Counted from the stretch's first letter, positions 14,108 to 22,271 are shown. The stretch is 64,000 bases of DNA from Thermus brockianus (GCF_001880325.1 NZ_CP016312.1:434001-498000), one strand, 5' to 3'. The notes: a model not told the origin generated them from the sequence alone. Made by a program: numbers and translations.

Positions 14108-14661
14108 GAGCTACCTCCTTCCACGGTGCAAGGACCAAAGCTTCCCCCGGCGGGGAAAGAGAACCGGGGGTTTTGCGCCTCGAGGCGCTCCAAGGCGAAG
14201 TCCGAGCGGAAAGCCTCCGCCTCGCCCCTTAGGTTTGGGGCCTCTATTCGCACCCAGGGGGCGAAGAAGCCCTCCTTCTGCCGGATGAGGACCTCCCCCT
14301 TGCCCGGGGCGGAAAGGGCCAGGCGGTAGCAACCCTTTAGGATCTCCACCTCGGCGTAGGGGGCGCGCAGGTTGTCCCCAGGCTCCACCACCACCTCGGG
14401 CGCCTTGAGCCTAAGGTCCAGACGCCCCTCCACGTACCGCTCCCCGAGAAGCCCCCCCCGGATGCGGAACACCCCCCCCTCCTCCACCATCTCCTCCGCC
14501 CGGAAGCGCCATTGCACCCCCTCCTCCTCGGGGAAGAGCCAAAACTCCACCCCCTGAAGGCGCACCCCCGGGACCGGGGGAGGCGCGGCAGGCCCGGGGC
14601 GCAGCCAAAGGAAGAGGAGAAGAGGGAGGAAAAGGGCGAGGGGGAGGAGGTACCGCGCCAC
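14104..14661 (-). CDS. LptC-like membrane-anchored protein
   Basis: The 185-residue protein has one N-terminal membrane anchor (MARYLLPLALFLPLLLFLWL) and a beta-rich periplasmic part beginning VRLQGVEFWLFPEEEGVQWRFRAEEM. That layout is typical of LptC and fits its place before two OstA-like genes. I chose GTG at 14661 because TAGGGT ends seven bases upstream and the membrane anchor follows at once; an upstream in-frame start at 14721 would add 20 polar residues and run into femX. Two cysteines (in KGCYRL and GPCTVE) could form a disulfide. Confidence 0.72.
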   Translation of the reverse strand: MARYLLPLALFLPLLLFLWLRPGPAAPPPVPGVRLQGVEFWLFPEEEGVQWRFRAEEMVEEGGVFRIRGGLLGERYVEGRLDLRLKAPEVVVEPGDNLRAPYAEVEILKGCYRLALSAPGKGEVLIRQKEGFFAPWVRIEAPNLRGEAEAFRSDFALERLEAQNPRFSFPAGGSFGPCTVEGGSS

Positions 14662-14668
14662 GTCCCTT

Positions 14669-14674
14669 ACCCTA
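14669..14674 (-). promoter_or_regulatory. -10 box of the LptC-like gene
   Basis: TAGGGT ends seven bases before the GTG at 14661 on the minus strand, in the 46-base gap after femX. Confidence 0.45.
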
Positions 14675-14707
14675 AGGGAATACCCTTGAGAAAGATGACA
14701 GGGGCCT

Positions 14708-15730
14708 TCACCCCAGAACATCCCGCGGGTTTCCCCGCACCCTTAGGTTCACCCAGGTCTTGCGCAGGCGGAGCAGGGCTTTCAAAGGGCGGTAGAGGGG
14801 GGAAAGGGGCAGGGTGTAGGCGGGAAACTGCACCCTCTTCCCGCCAAATCCCTCCTTGAAGCGCCAAATCCCCTCGGCGTGGCTCCCTTCAGGGGTCCGG
14901 GGGACGCCCCACAGGTCGTAGATGCGGTAACCCTGGGCGATGCCGTGGCGGATGGCCATAAGGTGCATGCCCATGGGGGCCTTGGCCTCGGGGTGGTGGC
15001 GGCTACTTCCCCCGTAGAGGTAATCCACCTTTCCGGCAAATCCCACGAAAAGCCCCGCCGCCAAGGGCTCGCCCTCCTTGAGGGCCAAAGCGATGAAGGC
15101 TTCCCCCAAAGGCTGGTTCATCTCCCTTAGGACCGCCCGGTAGTACGCTTCCGAATGTTGCAAGAGCTTCGCCCGCCGGTTCGTTTCCTCAAAGAGGCGA
15201 AAGAACTCGGGGAAGGCCTCCTCCCCCGCCACGAGGAGTTCGGTGCGCTTCTGCGCCAGGCGGGCGTTGCGGCGGTGCATCTCCTTCATGCCCTTGAGGA
15301 GAGCCTCTTCCCCCTGGGTGAGGTCCAGCCAAAGGGAGTAGCCGGGCTGGATGGGTTCCTCCGGCAAAAGGCCGGCAAAGGCGGGGGGCGCCTCCTCCGC
15401 CGAAAGGCCCGCCTCCGGCTCCAGGACGAGGTGGGTGCCCCTCACCCCTTTGGCCAGGGCCCGGGCCACCTGGGGGAGGTCCACAAGGCGCCCTAGGGCC
15501 GGGCCCCTGGGGGCGTAGGCCAGATGCAGCCCACCGGGCAGGCGTTTTAGGAGGACCTGGGCCGCCCCCAAAAGCCTATCCCCCTCGTACACGGCAAAGC
15601 GCTTGGGCTCCCAGCCGGAAAGCCGCTTCACCTCCCCCCAGCCAAAGGACTGCAGGGCGCTCGTGATGGGGAGGCCCGAAACCAGCCGGTTCCAGGCCTC
15701 GGGTTCGTGAACCTCCGCTAGCTCGGCCAT
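14708..15730 (-). CDS. FemABX-family peptidoglycan interpeptide transferase
   Basis: The 340-residue protein shows two GNAT-like subdomains of the FemABX family, with LQSFGWGEVKRLSGWEPKRFAV at residues 26-47, GMKEMHRRNARLAQKR near 150 (the helical arm region) and GAYPMHLMAIRHGIAQGYRIYDLWGVP-like text near 255-280. FemX enzymes add amino acids from aminoacyl-tRNA to the muropeptide side chain. Thermus peptidoglycan is reported to carry a Gly-Gly bridge on L-ornithine, so a glycyl transferase is a reasonable inference. It starts three bases after the response regulator stop. Confidence 0.85.
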   Translation of the reverse strand: MAELAEVHEPEAWNRLVSGLPITSALQSFGWGEVKRLSGWEPKRFAVYEGDRLLGAAQVLLKRLPGGLHLAYAPRGPALGRLVDLPQVARALAKGVRGTHLVLEPEAGLSAEEAPPAFAGLLPEEPIQPGYSLWLDLTQGEEALLKGMKEMHRRNARLAQKRTELLVAGEEAFPEFFRLFEETNRRAKLLQHSEAYYRAVLREMNQPLGEAFIALALKEGEPLAAGLFVGFAGKVDYLYGGSSRHHPEAKAPMGMHLMAIRHGIAQGYRIYDLWGVPRTPEGSHAEGIWRFKEGFGGKRVQFPAYTLPLSPLYRPLKALLRLRKTWVNLRVRGNPRDVLG

Positions 15731-15733
15731 CCC

Positions 15734-16474
15734 TTAAGCGTAAAGGGTTTCCGCCAGCTCCTCCAAGAGGCCGTCCCCCTCCAAGGGGAGGCGCCCCGCC
15801 TTCAGGTACTCCTGGAGAAGCGGGGCAAAACGAGGGTCCCCTGCCCGGGCGGCCCGCTCCTTTAGGGAAACGAGGGGCCAGCCGTAGGCCAGGTGGCCCA
15901 GGATATCGTAAAGGTCGTACTCCCCCGGCACCAGACGGCGCAAAAGGGCCTCGGTCCAGCCCTTGGCCACCAGGTTGGCGAGGAGGGCGCGGCGGCTTTG
16001 CCCCTTGCGCCAAAGGAGGCGGAAGCGCTCCTCCTCCGGCAGGGCCTGCCGTAGCCTCTCCCCCACCTCCGCCAAGGTGCCCACCCGCTCGCCCCCGGGG
16101 AGGAGGTAGCCCTCCCGGGAGAGGAGGCTTTCCACCGCCTGCTTGAGCCGGCGTCCGCTGATGGGCTTTTCCAGGAAGAGGTCCGCCCCCAAGGCCCGGC
16201 TTGGGCCCTCCAGCTCCTTTCCCCCTCCGGTGAACATGATGACGGGCACCCGGCTCAAGCGGCGCACGGCCCGGATGCGGCCTAGAAGGGTAAGGCCGTC
16301 CATGTCCGGCATCATGATGTCCAAAAGGATGAGGTCAGGGGTTTCCCTCCGCAAAAACTCCAAGGCTTCCTTGGCTGAAACCGCCAGGACCACCTCGTGG
16401 CCCGAGCCGGAAAGGACCACCTCGAGGAGGTGGCGGATGCGGGGGTCATCGTCCACCACGAGAAGCCGCGCCAC
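15734..16474 (-). CDS. Response regulator with an uncharacterised C-terminal domain
   Basis: The 246-residue protein has a receiver domain at 1-120: acidic pocket DDD at 8-10, phospho-acceptor Asp52 (LILLDIMMPDMDG), Thr in MFTGGG and Lys in FLEKP. The remaining 125 residues are helical and match no DNA-binding output domain I know; EYDLYDILGHLAYGWP is a recognisable core. GTG at 16474 is preferred over the ATG at 16483 because TAGCAT ends exactly seven bases before it and receivers start close to the DDD. No histidine kinase gene is near. Confidence 0.85.
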   Translation of the reverse strand: MARLLVVDDDPRIRHLLEVVLSGSGHEVVLAVSAKEALEFLRRETPDLILLDIMMPDMDGLTLLGRIRAVRRLSRVPVIMFTGGGKELEGPSRALGADLFLEKPISGRRLKQAVESLLSREGYLLPGGERVGTLAEVGERLRQALPEEERFRLLWRKGQSRRALLANLVAKGWTEALLRRLVPGEYDLYDILGHLAYGWPLVSLKERAARAGDPRFAPLLQEYLKAGRLPLEGDGLLEELAETLYA

Positions 16475-16481
16475 GAAGGCC

Positions 16482-16487
16482 ATGCTA
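16482..16487 (-). promoter_or_regulatory. -10 box of the response regulator gene
   Basis: TAGCAT on the minus strand ends seven bases before GTG 16474. Confidence 0.5.
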
Positions 16488-16520
16488 CGCCAGCCCTTTT
16501 TCCCTTGTCCAGGGTGCTTG

Positions 16521-16526
16521 TACCAT
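16521..16526 (+). promoter_or_regulatory. -10 box of pheA
   Basis: TACCAT ends seven bases before the ATG at 16534 and overlaps the alternative ATG at 16525, which argues for the downstream start. Confidence 0.5.
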
Positions 16527-16533
16527 GGAAGGC

Positions 16534-17355
16534 ATGAGGATTGCCTTCCAGGGCACCGAAGGGGCGTACAGCGAAGAGGCCCTCCTCAAAACCTTCCCCG
16601 GCGCCACCCCCGTGGGCTTCCCCACCTTTCATCAGGTCTTTGAGGCGGTGGAAACGGGGGAGGCGGAGCTGGGCGTGGTGCCCGTGGAAAACACCACCGC
16701 CGGCAGCATCAACCAAACCTACGACCTCCTCCTGGAAAGCGACCTCCACGTGGTGGGGGAGATCGTCCACCGGGTGGAGCACTGCCTCCTGGCCCCTAAG
16801 GGCACCGAGCTCAAAGACCTCCGGGCGGTGAAAAGCCACCCCCAGGCCCTAGCCCAGTGCGATGGCTTCCTGGCCCGGCTCCGCCTCACCCCCATCCCCG
16901 TGTATGACACCGCCGGGGCAGCGAGGGCCTTGGCGGAAAGCCCTGAACCCGGGGTGGGGGCCATCGCCTCGAGGCGGGCGGCGGAGCTCTATGGCCTCGC
17001 CATCCTGGCGGAGAACATTGAGGACTACCCCCACAACTACACCCGCTTCTTCGTCATCGGTCGCGAGGAGGCGCCGAGGGGAGAAGAACCCCACAAGACG
17101 AGCATCGTCTTCGCCGTGCGCCACCGCCCCGGAGGGCTTTTGGAGGCCTTGCAGGTCTTCGCCGAGGCCGGGGTGAACCTCACCAAACTGGAGTCCCGGC
17201 CCCGGCGGGACAAACCCTTTAGCTACCTCTTCTACCTGGACCTGGAAGGGCACCTGGAAGACCCCGGGCCCTCCCAGGCCCTTTTGGGCCTCCTGCGCCG
17301 GGCGGCCTTCCTAAAGGTCCTGGGCTCTTACCCCGCTTACAAAAACGGCACCTAG
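16534..17355 (+). CDS. pheA: Prephenate dehydratase
   Basis: Converts prephenate to phenylpyruvate in phenylalanine synthesis. The 273 residues comprise the catalytic domain ([25 protein letters not shown] near residue 54; NYTRF near 170 with the catalytic threonine) and a C-terminal ACT domain from about 190 containing [23 protein letters not shown], the site of phenylalanine feedback. It is monofunctional, without a chorismate mutase part. Start 16534 is favoured over 16525 by the -10 spacing. Its stop shares CTAG with the convergent CBS gene. Confidence 0.95.
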   Translation: MRIAFQGTEGAYSEEALLKTFPGATPVGFPTFHQVFEAVETGEAELGVVPVENTTAGSINQTYDLLLESDLHVVGEIVHRVEHCLLAPKGTELKDLRAVKSHPQALAQCDGFLARLRLTPIPVYDTAGAARALAESPEPGVGAIASRRAAELYGLAILAENIEDYPHNYTRFFVIGREEAPRGEEPHKTSIVFAVRHRPGGLLEALQVFAEAGVNLTKLESRPRRDKPFSYLFYLDLEGHLEDPGPSQALLGLLRRAAFLKVLGSYPAYKNGT

Positions 17356-17984
17356 CCCGGGCGGACGTCCACCACCCTTTCCCCGGCGGCCTGCAGCCGC
17401 TTCGGCACTCCCTCCACATCCTCCCCCACCACCCGCATCACCAAGCGCTGGTAGCCCTGGAGGTGGGCGGCGGTGGCGATGGAAACGATGTTGGCTGGGG
17501 GCACCGCCTGGGCCATCTGGGCCAGGGCCCCGGGGACATCGGGGATGTCCACGGTGATGCGCAGCCCCCCCAGCTTAAGACCCAGCACCTCAATGAAGGC
17601 CCGGAGCACATCGGTCACGGTGATGATGCCCACCAACTTCGCACCCTCCATCACCGGAAGTCCCCCAATTTTCCGCTCCTCCATGATGAGGGCCGCCTTC
17701 TCCAAAGGCTCGTCCGCCCCCACTGTGACCACGGGCTTGGCCATCACCTCCTCCACGGTGAGCTTGGAGAGGAGGTAGTTCATCTCCCACACCGAGAGGG
17801 TGGTGGCCTTGGAGGGCATGGCGTCCTTGAGGTCCTTGTCGGTGACAAGGCCCACAAGCTTCCCCTCCTTCACCACGGGCAGGCGCCGGAAGCCCTTGTG
17901 CTTCAACAGGTTGATGGCCTCCAATACGGGGGTGTCGGGGCTTACGGTAAGGGGGTCCTTGGTCATCCAGTCGCGGACCAGCAT
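17352..17984 (-). CDS. CBS-domain pair plus ACT-like domain protein (AcuB type)
   Basis: The 210-residue protein has two CBS motifs ([23 protein letters not shown] and [27 protein letters not shown]) followed by an ACT-like module with [22 protein letters not shown] pairs bind adenosyl ligands and ACT domains bind amino acids, so it is probably a regulatory sensor. AcuB of Bacillus, tied to acetoin metabolism, has the same architecture, but nothing here supports acetoin. Good Shine-Dalgarno (GAGGAGG) upstream of the ATG at 17984. It lies convergent to pheA, whose product also ends in an ACT domain. Confidence 0.87.
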   Translation of the reverse strand: MLVRDWMTKDPLTVSPDTPVLEAINLLKHKGFRRLPVVKEGKLVGLVTDKDLKDAMPSKATTLSVWEMNYLLSKLTVEEVMAKPVVTVGADEPLEKAALIMEERKIGGLPVMEGAKLVGIITVTDVLRAFIEVLGLKLGGLRITVDIPDVPGALAQMAQAVPPANIVSIATAAHLQGYQRLVMRVVGEDVEGVPKRLQAAGERVVDVRPG

Positions 17985-18034
17985 CTTTAACCTCCTCTCA
18001 TCCCCAGCTTACCCCAAGGACAAAGGAAAAATGT

Positions 18035-18053
18035 CCCCGCCTTGAAGGCGGGG
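18035..18053 (-). terminator. Terminator after the small exported protein
   Basis: CCCCGCC (18035-18041) pairs with GGCGGGG (18047-18053). Read on the minus strand it is followed by ACATTTTT, giving a usable if slightly offset T-run for the gene ending at 18070. Confidence 0.7.
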
Positions 18054-18069
18054 ATCATCGGGCATCCTC

Positions 18070-18507
18070 CTACCGCAGGCTAGCCCCGAGCACTACCCGG
18101 CTAAGGGAGTTGCCTCCCCCAAAGGGATAGAAGTACTCCCCGTCTAGGAAAACCCCCGTCCTGGGGTCTAGTAGCACCTCTACCCCAAGGGAAAGGTGAA
18201 GGCCAAGGTCGCTGCTCTGGGCAAACCACCCCGCAAGCCCCCCGCCAAAATAGGGCCTAATCCCCCGCAGGTCCCGGTCCACCTGGCCCAGATCGGGCTT
18301 GAAGAGGAGCTCGCCCCCTACCAGAAAGCTCGGCCCCCCAGGGAAGAGGTCGGCAAAGCCCCGGAAGGCCAGGTTCTGCTCCAAGGGGGCCTCGAGGCCA
18401 AACCCGAGCCCCGCCGGGGGCAAGGAAAGCCGGAAGGAAACCGCCCGTTGGGCAAAGGCCAAAGAACCTAACGCCAAGAGCAAAAGAAGCCCAATCGTCT
18501 TGCGCAT
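18070..18507 (-). CDS. Small exported, probably outer-membrane beta-barrel protein
   Basis: The 145-residue protein starts with a signal peptide (MRKTIGLLLLLALGSLAFAQ), then shows alternating hydrophobic strands rich in Gly and aromatic residues (FGLEAPLEQNLAFRGFADL; IRPYFGGGLAGWFA; GVFLDGEYFYPFGGG). It ends GASLR rather than in Phe. This pattern suggests an eight-strand barrel, but I recognise no family. The ATG at 18507 is set by AGGAGG eight bases upstream; a GTG at 18516 overlaps that site. It has its own terminator and lies divergent from the OmpH-like chaperone gene. Confidence 0.7.
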   Translation of the reverse strand: MRKTIGLLLLLALGSLAFAQRAVSFRLSLPPAGLGFGLEAPLEQNLAFRGFADLFPGGPSFLVGGELLFKPDLGQVDRDLRGIRPYFGGGLAGWFAQSSDLGLHLSLGVEVLLDPRTGVFLDGEYFYPFGGGNSLSRVVLGASLR

Positions 18508-18592
18508 GCCTATCACCTCCTAGGGCATCCTACCCCAGTAGCCCTCAAGGGGAAAGGAAGCCTTCTCTCACCCTGGCCTAACCCAAAGGGGA

Positions 18593-18598
18593 TAGGCT
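18593..18598 (+). promoter_or_regulatory. -10 box of the OmpH-like gene
   Basis: TAGGCT ends seven bases before the ATG at 18606. Confidence 0.5.
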
Positions 18599-18605
18599 TT
18601 GACCC

Positions 18606-19097
18606 ATGAAACGGCTTCCCCTAGCGGCCCTTTTCCTGGCCCTCGGCGCCCTCGTTACCCCCATGCTGGCCCAGAACAGGAACGTGGCCACCCGCATCGG
18701 CTTCGTGGACGCCGATGCCCTGGTCCAGGCCCACCCCGACTACAAAAAGGTCCAGGACGTGCAGGCCCAGGCCAAAAAGGAGCTTTCCCCCTTAGAGGAA
18801 AAGCTCAAGCCCCTGGACCAGAAGATGCGTGCCGGGCAAGCCTCGGCCAAGGAGCGCCAGGACTACGACGCCCTCCTCAAGACCTACCAGGACACCCTTA
18901 AGAAATGGCAGGACCGGCAGAACCAGGTCCTCAAGCCCATCCTCGAGGACGTGGACGCCGCCATCGCCAAGGTGGCCAAGGCCCAGGGCTTCGCCGTGGT
19001 CATGAGCCGGCAGGTGGCGGCCCAGTCCGGCCTGGTGGTCTACGCCGACGAGGACACGGACCTCACCCAAGCAGTGATCCGGGAACTCAAGCGCTAG
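18606..19097 (+). CDS. OmpH/Skp-like periplasmic chaperone
   Basis: The 163-residue protein has a signal peptide (to about residue 22, VTPMLAQ), then the family opening RIGFVDADALVQAHPDYKKVQ, a long charged coiled coil of about 55 residues (EEKLKPLDQKMRAGQASAKERQDYD...) and the closing strand GFAVVMSRQVAAQSGLVVYADEDTDLT. Skp/OmpH proteins hold unfolded outer-membrane proteins in the periplasm. BamA and TamB elsewhere in the window would be its logical partners. It ends with a strong bidirectional terminator. Confidence 0.88.
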   Translation: MKRLPLAALFLALGALVTPMLAQNRNVATRIGFVDADALVQAHPDYKKVQDVQAQAKKELSPLEEKLKPLDQKMRAGQASAKERQDYDALLKTYQDTLKKWQDRQNQVLKPILEDVDAAIAKVAKAQGFAVVMSRQVAAQSGLVVYADEDTDLTQAVIRELKR

Positions 19098-19109
19098 GGC
19101 AAACCCCCC

Positions 19110-19141
19110 TACCCCGCCTGGGCCTACTCCCAGGCGGGGTA
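19110..19141. terminator. Bidirectional terminator shared by ompH-like and DUF4258 genes
   Basis: A perfect 13-bp stem (TACCCCGCCTGGG / CCCAGGCGGGGTA) with a six-base loop. The right arm encodes the last residues (AYPAWE) of the minus-strand DUF4258 protein, and its stop codon lies in the loop. Confidence 0.8.
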
Positions 19142-19522
19142 AGCCTCTTTGGGCAAGCTCCAGCGCACCTCCTCTAAGGCCCCGTCAAAGCGGAGGATGG
19201 CGGCCAGGCGTTTTCGGGAATACACCCGGTAAGGCTCCTTGGGGATAAAGGCGGTGACGATGTCCACGTGCCGCGGCTTGGCGTACTCCAGGACCACGTG
19301 CAGGGGAAGGCGCAGGCGGGGCGGGAAGACCATGTAGCCCAAAACCAGCATCCGCTGGTCCTCGGGGTAGATGCAAAGCTCCCTGCCCCATTCCAGGGCC
19401 CTCAGGATGTCCAGCTCGGTGAACCCCTCCTGGAGCATGTGCTTGGCCACGTGGGGGCCCAAGCGGTAGCGCCCTTCCCGGAGGTGGGGGAGGAGGTCCT
19501 GAAGGCGGCGAAGCTTCCGCAT
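19124..19522 (-). CDS. DUF4258-type protein
   Basis: The 132-residue protein has the DUF4258 layout: LGPHVAKHMLQEGFTELDILRALEWGRELCIYPEDQRMLVLGYM in the first half and PLHVVLEYAKPRHVDIVTAFIPKEP in the second. The HVAKHM histidines and the strand-end aspartate/lysine positions resemble small RNase-like toxin folds, but no activity is assigned. The ATG at 19522 is preceded by GGGGG and, 19 bases further, TAGACT (19542-19547), which lies just beyond the end of comF. It therefore may be transcribed separately. Confidence 0.7.
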   Translation of the reverse strand: MRKLRRLQDLLPHLREGRYRLGPHVAKHMLQEGFTELDILRALEWGRELCIYPEDQRMLVLGYMVFPPRLRLPLHVVLEYAKPRHVDIVTAFIPKEPYRVYSRKRLAAILRFDGALEEVRWSLPKEAYPAWE

Positions 19523-19575
19523 GTCCACCCCCTTTCCCCCCAGTCTAGGGCCTATAGCCCAAAGGAGTGTGGCCC

Positions 19576-20190
19576 CTACCGGTAAGGCCCCAAGGCAGCG
19601 GGGTCCCGCACCGCCAGGAAGGCCCCGTAGACCCTTTCCGCCCCCGCCTGGAGCAAAGCCTCCTTGGCCCGGAGGAAGGTGGCCCCGCTGGTAAGGACAT
19701 CGTCCACTAGAAGCCAAGCCCCCTCCACCCTGCCCTTGGGCACAAAGAGCCCTGGGGGGAGCTTGGCCCTTCCCCGCCCCCGGGTGGGCTGGCTCGGGGC
19801 GTAGCGCACCCGCACGAGGACCCGGCGGTAGGGGAGGTGGAGGCGGCGGGCGAGTTCCTTGGCCAAGAGCTCGGGGGGGTTATACCCCCTCCGGAGAAGC
19901 CGGGGCAGGAGGGTGGGCACCGCCGTCACCCCCGAAAGCGCCCAGCCCTGGGCCAGGACGCCTTCCGCCAAGGGGCGGGCCAAGAGGGGCGCAAGGCCGA
20001 AGCGGCGCCCATATTTGAGCGCCCGGACCAAACCCCCCACCCGGCCGTAGAGCCCCAGGTAGACGCTATCCCCTTGGGCCCAGGCCCGAAGCCCCTCCCG
20101 GCAAGCGGCGCAGAGGAAAGGCTCGTCCAGCCTGCCGCCGCACCCCGGGCAGGCGTGGCCCAAAAGCGCTTCAAGAAAGGCCCAGGGCAT
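19576..20190 (-). CDS. comF: ComF-family phosphoribosyltransferase-like protein
   Basis: The 204-residue protein has an N-terminal zinc-binding part (HACPGCGG and LCAACREG) and the PRPP-binding loop VDDVLTSGAT near residue 165. YNPPELLAKELARRL and PTRGRGRAKLP are the usual ComF motifs. ComF is needed for DNA uptake in several competent bacteria; Thermus is highly competent. The ATG at 20190 overlaps the mtnA end by 20 bases; upstream starts would lengthen the overlap. No other competence gene adjoins it, though the pilus cluster lies 20 kb away. Confidence 0.88.
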   Translation of the reverse strand: MPWAFLEALLGHACPGCGGRLDEPFLCAACREGLRAWAQGDSVYLGLYGRVGGLVRALKYGRRFGLAPLLARPLAEGVLAQGWALSGVTAVPTLLPRLLRRGYNPPELLAKELARRLHLPYRRVLVRVRYAPSQPTRGRGRAKLPPGLFVPKGRVEGAWLLVDDVLTSGATFLRAKEALLQAGAERVYGAFLAVRDPAALGPYR

Positions 20191-21163
20191 GGCGCAGGGC
20201 CTCGTCAAAGGGGGGGTAGAGCACCCCCTTTTCCGTGACGATGCCCGTGAGGTAGCGGTGGGGGGTCACGTCAAAGGCGGGGTGGTAGGCGGGGAAGCCC
20301 TCGGGGGCGAGGCGCACCCCTTTAAGCTCCAAGACCTCCTCCGGGGAACGCTCCTCAATGGGGATACCCTCCCCGCTTTCCAGCCTGGGGTCCACGGAGG
20401 AAAGGGGCAGGGCGGCGTAGAAGGGGATGCCGTGGTGGTGGGCCAACACCGCCAAGGTGTAGGTGCCGATCTTGTTGGCGAAGTCCCCGTTTAGGGCCAT
20501 GCGGTCCACCCCCACGATGACGGCGTCCACCAGGCCCCGCTGCATGAGGAAGCCCGCCATGTTGTCGGCGACGAGGGTGGCGGGAACCCCCGCCTTCTTA
20601 AGCTCAAAGGCGGTGAGCCTGGCCCCTTGCAGGTAGGGCCTCGTCTCGTCCACCCAGACGTGGTTGACCCGGCCTTTGCGGTGGGCCTCGAGGATGGCCC
20701 CCAAGGCCGTGCCGTACCCCCCGGTGGCCAAGGGCCCCGTGTTGCAGTGGGTGAGGACCTGGCCCCTTAGGACCTTGGCCCCGTGGAGGCCAATGGCCCT
20801 CTCCGTCTCCTCCACCTCCCGCCAAAGGGCCTTGGCCTCCCTTAGGCTCCCCTCCAGGTCCCCCCAGTGGGGCCGCAGGCGGTCTAAGGCGTGGAAAAGG
20901 TTCACCGCCGTGGGGCGGCTTTGGCGGAGGAGGGCGTCCGCCTCCTTTGGGCTTTCCCCCCTCAGGTGGGCGAGGACCATGCCGAAGGCCGCCGAAACCC
21001 CGATGGCGGGCGCCCCCCGCACCACCATGGCCCGGATGGCCTCCGCCATCTCCCTCGCCGTGCGCACGGGCACCCAGACCTCCTCCAAGGGAAGCCGCCT
21101 CTGGTCCAAAAGCCAGAAGACCCCTTCTTCCTCGTCAAAGCGGAAAGGCAACAGGCGCTCCAC
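20171..21163 (-). CDS. mtnA: Methylthioribose-1-phosphate isomerase
   Basis: Converts 5-methylthioribose-1-phosphate to the ribulose form in methionine salvage. The 330 residues include VVRGAPAIGVSAAFG near residue 47, the catalytic cysteine region LTHCNTGPLATGGYGTALG near 137-155 and the catalytic aspartate region VGVDRMALNGDFANKIGTY, typical of MtnA within the eIF2B-like family. The start is a GTG at 21163, nine bases after the sugar dehydrogenase stop. No other salvage gene is adjacent. Confidence 0.94.
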   Translation of the reverse strand: MERLLPFRFDEEEGVFWLLDQRRLPLEEVWVPVRTAREMAEAIRAMVVRGAPAIGVSAAFGMVLAHLRGESPKEADALLRQSRPTAVNLFHALDRLRPHWGDLEGSLREAKALWREVEETERAIGLHGAKVLRGQVLTHCNTGPLATGGYGTALGAILEAHRKGRVNHVWVDETRPYLQGARLTAFELKKAGVPATLVADNMAGFLMQRGLVDAVIVGVDRMALNGDFANKIGTYTLAVLAHHHGIPFYAALPLSSVDPRLESGEGIPIEERSPEEVLELKGVRLAPEGFPAYHPAFDVTPHRYLTGIVTEKGVLYPPFDEALRHALGLS

Positions 21164-21172
21164 GCCCTAAGC

Positions 21173-22231
21173 CTATAGGAGGCGGAGGACCTTGTCGTCC
21201 CCAGGGCGCACCCGGCCCCGGCCATCCCGATTGGAGGTGGTGACGTAAAGGGCCCCGTCGGGCCCCGCCTGCACCTCCCGCAGGCGCCCAAAGCCGGAAA
21301 GGACGGTCTCCACCCCCGCCACCCGCCAAGCCCCCTTGCCCCCGCTGAGGGTGAGGCGCAAAAGGGCCTCCCCCCGAAGCCCAGCCAAATAGAGCGCCCC
21401 CCGCCAAAAGGCCAGGTTCCCCGGGGGAAAGCCCTGGGGGAAGAAGTGGAGGGGGTCCTGGTAGCGGGCATCCCCCAGGCGGCCCACCCCCCTGGGCCAG
21501 CCGTAGTTGCCCCCGGGGAGGATGAGGTTCACCTCATCGTGGCCGAAGCCCTGCTCCCCACTGGGCCCGTGCTCGCTGGAAAAAAGCTCCCCCGTCTCCG
21601 GGTGCCAGGCAAGGCCCTGGGGGTTGCGGTGGCCTAGGCTATAGATTTCGGGCCGGGCCCCCCGCCTGCCCAAAAAGGGATTCCCCGGGGCGGGCTCGCC
21701 CTCCGGGGTGATCCGCAGGATCTTGCCCCCCAAGGAGGCCAGGTCCTGGGCCATCTCCCGCTCGTACACCTCCCCCGTGGTCACGTAGAGCATCCCATCG
21801 GGACCGAAGGCGATGCGCCCGCCCGAGTGAAGGCCGTGGGGGCGGGCGGGGATGCCGTCCAGGATGACCCGGTCCAAAACCCCCCTTTCCCCCTCGTGCC
21901 GAAGGCGCACCACCTGGTTGCGAAGCCCTCCCTCCTCCACCGTGCGGTAGGCGTAGACGTAAGGCACCTGGGGAAAGCGGGGATGGAGGGCCAGGCCCAA
22001 AAGCCCCGACTCCCCCCGGTGGTAGACGGGAAGCTCGGCGTAGAGGCCCACCCTGCCACCCCTAACCAGCCGGACCCGCCCCGGCCGCTCGGAAACCAGA
22101 AACCCCCCTCCGGGCAAGAAGGCCAAGGCCCAGGGAGCCTCCAACCCCTCCGCCACCACCTCCGCCCTAAGGCCCTGGGCCCGGGCCAAGGCCAAGGCGG
22201 AAAGGGCCTGGAGGAAACGCCTCCTCGTCAT
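21173..22231 (-). CDS. PQQ-dependent soluble aldose sugar dehydrogenase
   Basis: The 352-residue protein has an N-terminal arginine-rich signal (MTRRRFLQALSALALARAQ), similar to a Tat signal, and a six-bladed propeller of the GSDH/sorbosone dehydrogenase family. Motifs seen are GLEAPWALAFLPGGGFLVSERPG, GESGLLGLALHPRFP, SLGHRNPQGLAWHP and HGPSGEQGFGHDEVN, with the active-site histidine in the third or earlier blade. It should oxidise aldoses in the periplasm with PQQ. The ATG follows a 9-bp hairpin directly, with no separate Shine-Dalgarno. Confidence 0.9.
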   Translation of the reverse strand: MTRRRFLQALSALALARAQGLRAEVVAEGLEAPWALAFLPGGGFLVSERPGRVRLVRGGRVGLYAELPVYHRGESGLLGLALHPRFPQVPYVYAYRTVEEGGLRNQVVRLRHEGERGVLDRVILDGIPARPHGLHSGGRIAFGPDGMLYVTTGEVYEREMAQDLASLGGKILRITPEGEPAPGNPFLGRRGARPEIYSLGHRNPQGLAWHPETGELFSSEHGPSGEQGFGHDEVNLILPGGNYGWPRGVGRLGDARYQDPLHFFPQGFPPGNLAFWRGALYLAGLRGEALLRLTLSGGKGAWRVAGVETVLSGFGRLREVQAGPDGALYVTTSNRDGRGRVRPGDDKVLRLL

Positions 22232-22256
22232 CCTCTTCCCCCCTTTCGGGAAGAGG
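22232..22256 (-). promoter_or_regulatory. Hairpin touching the sugar dehydrogenase start codon
   Basis: CCTCTTCCC (22232-22240) pairs with GGGAAGAGG (22248-22256) with a seven-base loop. On the transcript it ends at the base before the ATG and contains the only purine-rich stretch that could bind the ribosome. It could also terminate tdh transcription, but it lacks a T-run. Confidence 0.55.
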
Positions 22257-22271
22257 CTACCCTAGGGAGGG

